The notes beneath the pieces are model-generated. The model was given only the letters and a program-made list of their open reading frames with translations, did not search any database and had not been told where the DNA came from. A program made the translations under genes and the position numbers. Of a DNA stretch of 64,000 nucleotides, positions 57,367 through 64,000 are shown piece by piece. The stretch covers positions 868,001-932,000 of the forward strand of contig NZ_JAGIOG010000001.1 in assembly GCF_017876595.1 (NCBI RefSeq). Reading direction: 5' to 3'. The number at the start of each line of letters is the position of its first letter. Position 1 is the stretch's first letter. The stretch is from Aeromicrobium fastidiosum. GTDB taxonomy: Bacteria > Actinomycetota > Actinomycetes > Propionibacteriales > Nocardioidaceae.

Positions 57367-57867
57367 ATGACCGAGCCGGTCGAGCAGTCGAAGACCATCA
57401 CGTGGGTCGATCCGCGACCCCAGGCCGCGAAGGCGCTGACGATGTCGGGCCTCGACTACCTCCGCGCGATCCTGGCCGGGGAGATCCCCGGTGCCCCCAT
57501 CGCCAGTCACATCAACATGGACTTCGTCAGCGTCGAGGTCGGCACCGTCGTCATGGGCGCGACGCCCGACGAGTCGCACTACAACCCCATCGGTGCCGTC
57601 CACGGGGGCTTCTTCGCGACCCTGCTCGACTCCGTCTGCGGGTGCGCCGTGCAGACGACCCTGCCGGCGGGCACCGCCTACACGTCGCTCGACCTCAACG
57701 TCAGCTTCCTGCGCGGCATCACGGTCGACACGGGTCGCGTCGTCGCGACCGGGCGGGTCACCAAGCCCGGCTCGCGGGCGGCGTTCGTCGAGGCCGACAT
57801 CAAGGACGCGGACGGTCGCCTGCTCGCCACCGCGACCTCGACGTGCCTCGTGTTCCCGGCGGGATGA
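57367..57867 (+). CDS. PaaI-type hotdog thioesterase
   Basis: 166 residues. The hotdog signature is HYNPIGAVHGGFFATLLDSVCGCAV, with the catalytic region Asn/HGG and a helix Asp, then TSLDLNVSFLRGI and GRVVATGRVTKPGSRAAFVEADI. It hydrolyses acyl-CoA or aryl-CoA thioesters. No paa cluster is nearby, so the substrate is open. The ATG at 57367 precedes the first conserved strand. It is 50 bases upstream of the phosphofructokinase gene, which seems to have its own promoter. Confidence 0.87.
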   Translation: MTEPVEQSKTITWVDPRPQAAKALTMSGLDYLRAILAGEIPGAPIASHINMDFVSVEVGTVVMGATPDESHYNPIGAVHGGFFATLLDSVCGCAVQTTLPAGTAYTSLDLNVSFLRGITVDTGRVVATGRVTKPGSRAAFVEADIKDADGRLLATATSTCLVFPAG

Positions 57868-57917
57868 ACCCCTCGGATCCCGCAGAACATGAGGGTCTCC
57901 TCGGATAGGATCGAGGT

Positions 57918-59237
57918 GTGGTCACTCTCGCCGATCTCCAGGTCCGCACGCTCGGTCCGTGCACCGTCAGCAGCCCGCTCGCGATGTACGTCAGCGAGCG
58001 CGAGACCAACGAGTACTACGTCGGCGAGACCGATCGCATCCTCTACGACGACACCGTCGAGCTGATCACGGCCCGTGGGCTGCCCCTCGACGAGCTGCCG
58101 ACGTTCGAGGCCGGCGGGCCTCGCCGCTCGATCTTCTTCGACCCTGCCGCGACCAAGGTCGGCGTCGTGACGTGCGGCGGCCTCTGCCCCGGCCTCAACG
58201 ACGTCATCCGCGCGATCGTCCTCGAGCTGCACACCCACTACGGGGTGCGCGACGTCGTGGGCTTCCAGCACGGCTACGCCGGGATGGTCGAGGCCAACGG
58301 CCACCCCGTCGTGCAGCTCACGCCCGAGTACGTCGCGCGCATCAACGAGCGGGGCGGGACGATCCTGGGGTCGTCGCGCGGCGCGCAGGACCCCGTCGCG
58401 ATCGTCGACCGGCTCGTCGAGCTCGACATCGACATCCTGCTGGTCATCGGCGGCGACGGCTCGATGCGCGGCGCGCACAACATCGGCCGCGAGATCGAGT
58501 CGCGGGGGCTGTCGATCGGCATCGTCGGCGTGCCGAAGACGATCGACAACGACATCCCCCACATCGGGCAGAGCTTCGGCTTCTCGACGGCATTCGCCAA
58601 GGCCGCCGAGTCGATCAAGGCCGCACGGGTCGAGGTCGAGGCGGCCGTGGGCGGTGTCGGCATCGTCAAGGTCATGGGTCGTCACGCGGGGTTCATCGCC
58701 TGCTACGCCGCGCTGGCCAACCACGACGCCGACTTCGTGCTGATCCCCGAGGTCGAGTTCTCGCTCGACGGCGAGAACGGCCTGCTGCCGCTGCTGGCCC
58801 GCCGCGTCTCCGAGCGCGGCAGCGCGGTCATCGTCCTCGCCGAGGGTGCAGGGCAGGACCTCATCCCCGCCGACGACCGCACCGACGCCAGCGGCAACGC
58901 CGTCCTCGGCGACATCGCCGGCTTCCTGCGCGACCAGATCGGCAAGGATTTCGCCAACCGGTCGCAGCCGCTGACGATGCGCTACTTCAATCCCGGCTAC
59001 GCGATCCGGTCGGTGCCCGCTGACGCGTCCGACTCGGTCTACTGCGCACGGCTGGCGCAGATCGCCGTCCACGCCGCGATGTCGGGACGCACCGACATGG
59101 TCGTCGGCCGCCGCCGGCACCGGTTCGTCAATGTCCCGATCCCGTTCGTCACCTCCGGGTCGCACAGTGTCTCCCCCGACGGCGACCTGTGGCTCTCCGT
59201 CCTCGAGTCAACCGCCCAACCCTTCAGCATGCGCTGA
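57918..59237 (+). CDS. 6-phosphofructokinase (long-form PFK family)
   Basis: 439 residues, longer than the 340-residue Pfk of most actinobacteria. VVTCGGLCPGLNDVIRAIV (nucleotide/phosphate site), VIGGDGSMRGA, PKTIDNDIPHIGQSFGFSTA (catalytic Asp), VKVMGRHAGFIA and AVIVLAEGAGQDLIP are all present. GGDGS together with PKTIDND is shared by ATP- and PPi-dependent long forms, so the phosphate donor is uncertain. It phosphorylates fructose 6-phosphate in glycolysis. TAGGAT lies six bases before the GTG, so the mRNA is probably leaderless. Confidence 0.88.
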   Translation: MVTLADLQVRTLGPCTVSSPLAMYVSERETNEYYVGETDRILYDDTVELITARGLPLDELPTFEAGGPRRSIFFDPAATKVGVVTCGGLCPGLNDVIRAIVLELHTHYGVRDVVGFQHGYAGMVEANGHPVVQLTPEYVARINERGGTILGSSRGAQDPVAIVDRLVELDIDILLVIGGDGSMRGAHNIGREIESRGLSIGIVGVPKTIDNDIPHIGQSFGFSTAFAKAAESIKAARVEVEAAVGGVGIVKVMGRHAGFIACYAALANHDADFVLIPEVEFSLDGENGLLPLLARRVSERGSAVIVLAEGAGQDLIPADDRTDASGNAVLGDIAGFLRDQIGKDFANRSQPLTMRYFNPGYAIRSVPADASDSVYCARLAQIAVHAAMSGRTDMVVGRRRHRFVNVPIPFVTSGSHSVSPDGDLWLSVLESTAQPFSMR

Positions 59238-59330
59238 CCTCGCCGAGGACCGGATGCTGAGACGGCCTTGTCAACCCGCGAGACGGTGGCACTCTCGGAG
59301 GCAAAGACCTTCGACTCCCCGGGAGACACC

Positions 59331-60620
59331 ATGAGCGACACCTGGTCCTTCGAGACCAAGCAGATCCACGCCGGGCAGACGCCCGATCCGACGACCGGTG
59401 CCCGCGCACTGCCGATCTACCAGACGACCTCGTTCCAGTTCCGCGACACCGATCACGCCGCCGCGCTGTTCAGCCTCGCCGAGCCCGGCAACATCTACAC
59501 GCGCATCATCAACCCGACGCAGACCGTCGTCGAGGAGCGCCTCGCCGCGCTCGAGGGCGGTGTCGGTGCCCTGCTGTTCGCCTCGGGCCAGGCTGCCACG
59601 ACCGGCGCGCTGACCAACGTCGCCGAGGCCGGCGACCACATCGTCGCGTCGGCCAGCCTCTACGGCGGCACCGACAGCCTGCTGCGCCACACGTTCCCGA
59701 AGCTCGGCATCACCGTGACGTTCGTCGAGGACAACAACAACCCCGACGCGTGGCGCGCCGCCGTCCAGGACAACACCAAGGTGTTCTTCGGCGAGACGAT
59801 CGGCAACCCCAAGGGCGACATCCTCGATCTCGAGACCATCTCAGCCGTCGCGAAGGAGGTCGGCGTGCCGTTCATCGTCGACAACACCGTCGCGACGCCG
59901 TTCCTGCTCAACCCGCTCAAGCACGGCGTCGACACCGTGGTGCACTCCGCGACCAAGTACATCGGCGGCCACGGCACGACGATCGCCGGTGTCGTGATCG
60001 ACGGCGGGACGTTCGACTACGCCGCGCACGGCGACAGGTTCCCGGGCTTCACGACCGCCGATCCCAGCTACCACGGCCTGGTGTTCGCCGATGCGCTCGG
60101 ACCCGCGGCGTACATCGCCAAGCTGCGCGTCCAGTACCTGCGCAACGTCGGTGCCGCGCTCAGCCCGTTCAGCGCCTTCCTGATCGCCCAGGGCCTCGAG
60201 ACCCTGAGCCTGCGCGTCGAGCGCCACATCGAGAACACGCGCAAGGTCGCGGAGTGGCTCGAGGCACGCGACGACGTCTCGAAGGTGACGTGGGCGAGCC
60301 TGCCCAGCAGCCCCTACAAGGCGCTCGCCGACAAGTACGTGCCGAAGGGTGCAGGTGCCGTGCTGACGTTCGAGCTGCCCGGCGGCCTCGAGGCCGGCAA
60401 GGCGTTCATCGACTCGCTCGAGCTGTTCAGCCACGTCGCCAACATCGGCGACGTGCGCAGCCTCGCGATCCACCCGGCCAGCACGACCCACTCGCAGGGC
60501 TCGCCCGAGGAGCACGCCGCGACCGGCGTCACCCCCGGGCTCGTGCGTCTCGCGATCGGCCTGGAGGGCATCGACGACATCCTGGCCGACCTCGACGCCG
60601 GATTCCGCGCAGCCAAGTGA
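59331..60620 (+). CDS. metY: O-acetylhomoserine sulfhydrylase
   Basis: 429 residues, Cys/Met-metabolism PLP enzyme. Early motif FETKQIHAGQTPDPTTGARALPIYQTTSF; YTRIINPTQTVVEERLAALEGG; VDNTVATPFLLNPLKHGVDTVVHSATKYIGGHG with PLP-Lys in SATKY; and HPASTTHSQ. It makes homocysteine directly from O-acetylhomoserine and sulfide. The partner metX follows with a GTGA overlap, confirming the route. The ATG after GGGAGA is used; the frame is open back to a TTG at 59268 but that stretch is not conserved. No SAM riboswitch was recognised in the 93-bp leader. Confidence 0.93.
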   Translation: MSDTWSFETKQIHAGQTPDPTTGARALPIYQTTSFQFRDTDHAAALFSLAEPGNIYTRIINPTQTVVEERLAALEGGVGALLFASGQAATTGALTNVAEAGDHIVASASLYGGTDSLLRHTFPKLGITVTFVEDNNNPDAWRAAVQDNTKVFFGETIGNPKGDILDLETISAVAKEVGVPFIVDNTVATPFLLNPLKHGVDTVVHSATKYIGGHGTTIAGVVIDGGTFDYAAHGDRFPGFTTADPSYHGLVFADALGPAAYIAKLRVQYLRNVGAALSPFSAFLIAQGLETLSLRVERHIENTRKVAEWLEARDDVSKVTWASLPSSPYKALADKYVPKGAGAVLTFELPGGLEAGKAFIDSLELFSHVANIGDVRSLAIHPASTTHSQGSPEEHAATGVTPGLVRLAIGLEGIDDILADLDAGFRAAK

Positions 60621-61729
60621 GTCTCGCTCCCGGCATCGATCCCTCTCTCGTCACCGGCGCGTGGCGGGAGGGGGATCCGCCGGGCGGTCGCACGTTCACC
60701 GACATCGGTGACCTGACCCTCGACTCCGGTGTCGTCCTGCCCGTCGTACGCCTGGCGCACGAGACGTGGGGGACGTTCGACGGCGGCAACGCCGTGCTGA
60801 TCCTGCACGCCCTGACCGGCGACAGCCACGTCGTCGGCGACGCCGGCCCGGGCCACCCCACACCCGGCTGGTGGGGGACGCTCGTCGGCCCCGGCCGGCC
60901 GATCGACACTGACCGGTTCTTCGTCGTCGCCGCCAACATCCTCGGCGGCTGTCAGGGATCGACGGGCCCGGCGTCGCTCGACCCCGACGGCCTGCCGTGG
61001 GGCGGCTCGTTCCCGGCGCTGACCGTCCGCGACCAGGTGCGTGCCGAGGTCGAGCTGGCCGATCGTCTCGGCATCGAGCGCTGGCACACCGTGATCGGCG
61101 GCTCGGCCGGCGGCATGCGCGCCCTCGAGTGGGCGGTCGAGCACCCGGCGCGGGTCGAGCGGCTGTTCCTGCTGGCCACGTCCGCGGCGGCCTCGGCCGA
61201 GCAGATCGCCCTCTCGCGCACGCAGGTCTCCGCGATCGAGAACGATCCGGCCTGGTTCGACGGCGACTACTACGACGGACCCGTCGGACCACTCGCCGGT
61301 CTCGACCTCGCCCGCCGCATCGCCCACATCGCGTACCGCAGCGAACACGAGCTCGCCGCGCGGTTCGGCCGCGACCGCGAGGACGACGGCACGTGGTCGG
61401 TCGACTCCTACCTGCAGCACCACGGGGCCAAGCTGGTGCGGCGCTTCGACGCCAACGCGTACGTCGTGCTCACCTCGGCGATGGACACTCACGACGTGGG
61501 GCGCGGCCGCGGCGGCATCGAGTCAGCCCTCGCCCGGGTCACGGCGCGCACCGTCGTGGCCGGTATCGACTCCGACCGGCTCTACCCGCTGCACCAGCAG
61601 CAGGAGCTCGCCGACCTGATCCCGGGGGCGGCGCCACTGGCCGTCGTGACCTCCGACCACGGCCACGACGGCTTCTTGGTCGAGCACGACCAGGTCGGCG
61701 AGCTCGCCTCGGCGCTGCTGCGCCTGTAG
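60617..61729 (+). CDS. metX: Homoserine O-acetyltransferase
   Basis: 370 residues of the alpha/beta hydrolase acyltransferase family. LAHETWGTFDGGNAVLILHALTGDSHV; NILGGCQGSTGPASLDPDG; nucleophile Ser163 in GGSAGGMRALEW; catalytic Asp in IDSDRLYPL and His in DHGHDGF. It acetylates homoserine with acetyl-CoA for the metY reaction. The GTG start overlaps the metY stop (GTGA at 60617-60620). A three-unit tandem repeat lies immediately downstream. Confidence 0.93.
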   Translation: MSLAPGIDPSLVTGAWREGDPPGGRTFTDIGDLTLDSGVVLPVVRLAHETWGTFDGGNAVLILHALTGDSHVVGDAGPGHPTPGWWGTLVGPGRPIDTDRFFVVAANILGGCQGSTGPASLDPDGLPWGGSFPALTVRDQVRAEVELADRLGIERWHTVIGGSAGGMRALEWAVEHPARVERLFLLATSAAASAEQIALSRTQVSAIENDPAWFDGDYYDGPVGPLAGLDLARRIAHIAYRSEHELAARFGRDREDDGTWSVDSYLQHHGAKLVRRFDANAYVVLTSAMDTHDVGRGRGGIESALARVTARTVVAGIDSDRLYPLHQQQELADLIPGAAPLAVVTSDHGHDGFLVEHDQVGELASALLRL

Positions 61730-61740
61730 CGCCGAGGGCC

Positions 61741-61782
61741 GGTCAGTACTGAGGGTGGGTCAGTACTGACGGAGGGTCAGTA
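61741..61782. repeat. 17-bp tandem repeat (2.5 copies) after metX
   Basis: GGTCAGTACTGA units begin at 61741 and 61758, with a partial third at 61775. The first two contain the palindrome TCAGTACTGA. The third covers the stop codon of the convergent membrane protein gene. Confidence 0.8.
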
Positions 61783-62385
61783 GAGCCGGCGTGCGGCGGT
61801 GTGCCCCTCGAAGAACTGGGTCGACTCCTTGCGCCACAGCAGGACGAGGATCACGACGGCGAGCACCAGGTTGACCACCGACAGCAGCAGGGTCGGGGTC
61901 TCGACGCCGCCGGCCGCGAAGCCGAACAGCGTGAAGACGACGTTGAGCGCGCCCAGCACGGTGGCGGTGACGCGGGCCCACGAGCGGCCCTGGCCGTTCT
62001 TCCAGGCCATCCAGAGCCACAGCAGCACGCTGATCGCCCCGACGACGATCGCGAACACGATGCCCACGGCGTAGGCCGCGTCGATCGTCGACTGTGTCAC
62101 AGAGGGGTCGGCCTCCCGCATCTGCCGCGCGATGTCGTCCTTCAAGGACCCGAGCCCCAGCAGGGACACGATCAGCGAGATCAGGCTGACGCCGGCACCA
62201 GCGCCCATGAGCTTGACGGCCAGCGAGATCGACGCGGGCTGCTCGGGGGCGGGCGGACCCTGGCGCGGGGCACCTGCGGGACCTGTCGGATAGGCACCGT
62301 ACGCAGGCTGGGCGGGCTGTTGTCCGGGATACGGCGTCTGGCCCGCCCCGAACGGCTGGTCGGGCTCCGGCGGTGTGGTCGTCAT
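61777..62385 (-). CDS. Pro-rich-tailed membrane protein with four helices
   Basis: 202 residues. The N-terminal 65 residues are Pro/Gln/Tyr/Gly-rich (GQTPYPGQQPAQPAYGAYPTGPAG), typical of cytoplasmic tails of actinobacterial membrane proteins. Four hydrophobic helices follow (about 75-100, 123-148, 158-178 and 181-192). AGGGGG precedes the chosen ATG; an upstream in-frame ATG lacks this. Function is unknown. It lies between the met genes and the SDR pair without clear link to either. Confidence 0.75.
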   Translation of the reverse strand: MTTTPPEPDQPFGAGQTPYPGQQPAQPAYGAYPTGPAGAPRQGPPAPEQPASISLAVKLMGAGAGVSLISLIVSLLGLGSLKDDIARQMREADPSVTQSTIDAAYAVGIVFAIVVGAISVLLWLWMAWKNGQGRSWARVTATVLGALNVVFTLFGFAAGGVETPTLLLSVVNLVLAVVILVLLWRKESTQFFEGHTAARRLY

Positions 62386-62466
62386 GATGATCCCCCTGGT
62401 CGTCGACGGTCTGTCTCGGTGCCACGAACCTACCGACTCCGGCGGGCACACCGCACGTCGAGCAGA

Positions 62467-63225
62467 TCAGACCAGGCGGCGGACGATGCCCAGCGGGGCG
62501 TGCTTGAGCACCTGTCCGAGGGGGGCCCACGGCCACGTCGGCACCGCGGCGTCGACGACCTCGGCCTCGATCTTGGCGACGAGCGCGCGGCATCCCGTCT
62601 CGGTGTCGACCATCATGCGCGACTCCTGCTCGACACCGTCGTTCATCTCCGAGGCGATGTAGCCGGGGTAGAGCGTCGTGACCTTGATGTCGAGCCCCTT
62701 GCGCCCCATCAGGTCGGCGCGGATGCCCTCGGCGAGCATCGCGATGCCGGCCTTGGTCGCGGCGTACGTCGTCATCGATCCCGGCATGCCGCGCATCGCC
62801 GACATCGACGAGATCACGACGAGGTGGCCGGACTTGCGCTCGTAGAAGTGCTCCATGGCGGCCTCGCACTGGGCGAGCGCCGCGATGAAGTTGGTCTCGG
62901 CGGTCTGCTTGTTGGCGTGGAACGTGCCGGTGCCGATGCGTCCGCCCTTGCCGAGGCCCGCATTGACGATGACCCGGTCGATGCCGCCCAGGTCGGTGAT
63001 GACCCGCTTGAACACCGCGAAGACCTGGTCGTGGTCGTTGACGTCGAGGGCGTGGACGACGACCTCGATGTCGGGGTGCGCCGCGAGCAGCTCGTCGCGC
63101 AGCGCCTCGAGCCGGTCGACGCGGCGGGCCGTCAGCGCGAGGTGGTGCCCCTTGGCGGCCAGGATGCGAGCCATGCCGGCACCCAGACCCGAGCTGGCTC
63201 CCGTGATGAGGACGTTGGTGCGCAC
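62467..63225 (-). CDS. Short-chain dehydrogenase/reductase
   Basis: 252 residues. Cofactor motif TGASSGLGAGMA, VNAG in VIVNAGLGKGG, Ser in VISSMSAM, catalytic Tyr-x3-Lys in YAATKAGI. ARRVDRLE after strand 2 suggests NADP use. Followed by a C-terminal extension (PTWPWAPLGQVLKHAPLGIVRRLV) seen in SDRs of lipid or steroid metabolism. The GTG start lies one base after the stop of the next SDR gene upstream, so the two dehydrogenases form an operon. The substrate is unknown. Confidence 0.87.
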   Translation of the reverse strand: MRTNVLITGASSGLGAGMARILAAKGHHLALTARRVDRLEALRDELLAAHPDIEVVVHALDVNDHDQVFAVFKRVITDLGGIDRVIVNAGLGKGGRIGTGTFHANKQTAETNFIAALAQCEAAMEHFYERKSGHLVVISSMSAMRGMPGSMTTYAATKAGIAMLAEGIRADLMGRKGLDIKVTTLYPGYIASEMNDGVEQESRMMVDTETGCRALVAKIEAEVVDAAVPTWPWAPLGQVLKHAPLGIVRRLV

Positions 63226-63226
63226 G

Positions 63227-64000
63227 TCAGTCCTTCGCAGCCATGCGGAACGAGGCGCGCCGCATCATCTGGTCGTACACGGGTCGGGCGAACCGCTTGG
63301 CCGCGTAGGCCATGACGCCCTGCCGGTCGGTCAGGATGATGTGCCGTCCAGCAGAGACGGCCTTCAGCACCGTGGTCGCGATGTCGTCGGCCGTGACCTG
63401 CGAGCGGTCGATGAGCTTGGCCGCCGACCGCTGAGCTGCCTCGTCCTTGCCGCGCATCGACGCCGTGAGGTTGGTCTTGAAGAACGTCGGGCAGACCACC
63501 GAGACCTTGACGTCGTATGGCGCGAGCTCGTGCTTGAGGGTCTCGCTGAGCGCGACCACCGCGGCCTTGACCGCGTTGTACTCGCTCATGCGCGGCGGGT
63601 GGATGAGGCCCGCCGCCGACGACGTGTTGACGATGTGGCCGCTGCGCTGGGCCTTGAACATCGGGGCGAACGTGCGGCAGCCCCGGGCGACGCCCAGCAG
63701 GTTGATGTCGACGATCCACTGCCACTGGTCCATCTCGGTCAGCTCGATGCGTCCACCCGCGGCGACGCCCGCGTTGTTGAACAGCAGGTCGAGGCCGTCC
63801 CAGTGCTCGACGACCCAGTCGCGTGCGACGGACCAGTCGGCGTCCTGCGTCACGTCGAGGCGCAGGTAGTCGACGTTCTCGAGATCGCGGAGGACGTCCG
63901 GCACGTCGGCGTGGACGTCACTGGCGAGCACACGGCACCCCCGCGCGGCCAGCTGCTGGACCAGGGCCAGGCCGAGGCCGGAGGCACCCCCGGTGATGAG
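63227..64000 (-). CDS. Short-chain dehydrogenase/reductase, 5' end outside window
   Basis: At least 257 residues; the frame is open to the window edge, where it reads LITGGASGLGLALVQQLAARG, so only a few N-terminal residues are missing. It has NNAG in LLFNNAGVAAGG, Ser in VNTSSAAGL, and Tyr-x3-Lys in YNAVKAAV. The C-terminus HIILTDRQGVMAYAAKRFARPVYDQMMRRASFR is typical of SDRs linked to fatty-acid or wax metabolism. An internal ATG at 63931 is not the true start because the cofactor motif lies upstream of it. One base separates it from the next SDR gene. Confidence 0.87.
   Translation of the reverse strand, partial: LITGGASGLGLALVQQLAARGCRVLASDVHADVPDVLRDLENVDYLRLDVTQDADWSVARDWVVEHWDGLDLLFNNAGVAAGGRIELTEMDQWQWIVDINLLGVARGCRTFAPMFKAQRSGHIVNTSSAAGLIHPPRMSEYNAVKAAVVALSETLKHELAPYDVKVSVVCPTFFKTNLTASMRGKDEAAQRSAAKLIDRSQVTADDIATTVLKAVSAGRHIILTDRQGVMAYAAKRFARPVYDQMMRRASFRMAAKD

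Noticed and set aside
59238..59330. Possible SAM riboswitch or TTG-initiated N-terminal extension before metY
   Set aside because: No conserved SAM-I, SAM-II or SAM-IV core could be matched by eye in the 93-bp leader, and the in-frame extension from TTG 59268 is not conserved, while GGGAGA precedes the chosen ATG.
1..64000. CRISPR array, rRNA operon, transposase or replication origin
   Set aside because: No regularly spaced repeat-spacer pattern, rRNA sequence, transposase-like protein or DnaA-box cluster was seen anywhere in the window.

Overview
This window is from a high-GC actinobacterium, most likely a member of Nocardioidaceae close to Aeromicrobium or Nocardioides. That is inferred from base composition, GTG/ATG starts, many apparently leaderless genes, and family content: a FadE5-type acyl-CoA dehydrogenase, an MprAB/HtrA locus, TIGR03084 and DUF3352 proteins, and a fused TrpEG. 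It reads as ordinary chromosome. No prophage, CRISPR array, rRNA operon or transposase was seen.

Layout. 0-3 kb: the 3' end of a membrane protein, then a coupled MTA phosphorylase / NAD-epimerase pair. 3-5.4 kb: tRNA-Gly(CCC), followed by duplicated tRNA-tail repeats and a two-gene C5-methyltransferase / GIY-YIG nuclease cassette, the best candidate for laterally acquired DNA. 5.4-16 kb: a lipoprotein behind a Fur/Zur-like box, a LysR regulator with an operator on its own start codon, a HAD phosphatase, a frameshifted fadE5-like gene, and small membrane and enzyme genes. 16-20.8 kb: a branched-chain 2-oxoacid dehydrogenase operon (E1a-E1b-E2) and a HisC-type aminotransferase. 20.8-28.8 kb: two EamA transporters, a low-molecular-weight phosphatase, a fructosamine-kinase-like protein, and the MprA-MprB-HtrA envelope-stress locus with matching 11-bp-phased direct repeats before mprA and htrA. 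28.8-31.3 kb: fused anthranilate synthase TrpEG with a trp leader peptide (two adjacent Trp codons) and competing hairpins. 31.3-33 kb: a ribbon-helix-helix / Doc toxin-antitoxin pair and an M20 peptidase. 33-37 kb: a metallophosphoesterase coupled to a HelD-type RNA-polymerase-associated ATPase. 37-42.4 kb: two tandem secreted paralogs, a polar amino acid ABC transporter with binding protein fused to permease, and a secreted Ig-like protein. 42.5-52.7 kb: an operon for breakdown of branched acyl-CoA (leucine/isovalerate or acyclic terpenoid): enoyl-CoA hydratase, two acyl-CoA dehydrogenases, biotin-dependent carboxylase a and b subunits, an AtuA-like protein, a TIGR03084 protein and a TetR regulator. 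52.9-64 kb: a PepSY-like lipoprotein, a DUF3352 protein, a hydrolase, a SIMPL protein, a hotdog thioesterase, a phosphofructokinase, MetY-MetX, a membrane protein and two short-chain dehydrogenases.

The genes form many short translationally coupled pairs (ATGA or GTGA overlaps). Non-coding sequence is dominated by palindromes. Several belong to recurring families: a roughly 35-nt element at three loci, GCGAAGC mini-hairpins at two loci, and a 60-nt element that occurs once between genes and once in frame inside the AtuA-like gene. More than a dozen genes carry a TANNNT-like hexamer 6-7 nt before the start codon, which suggests widespread leaderless transcription.
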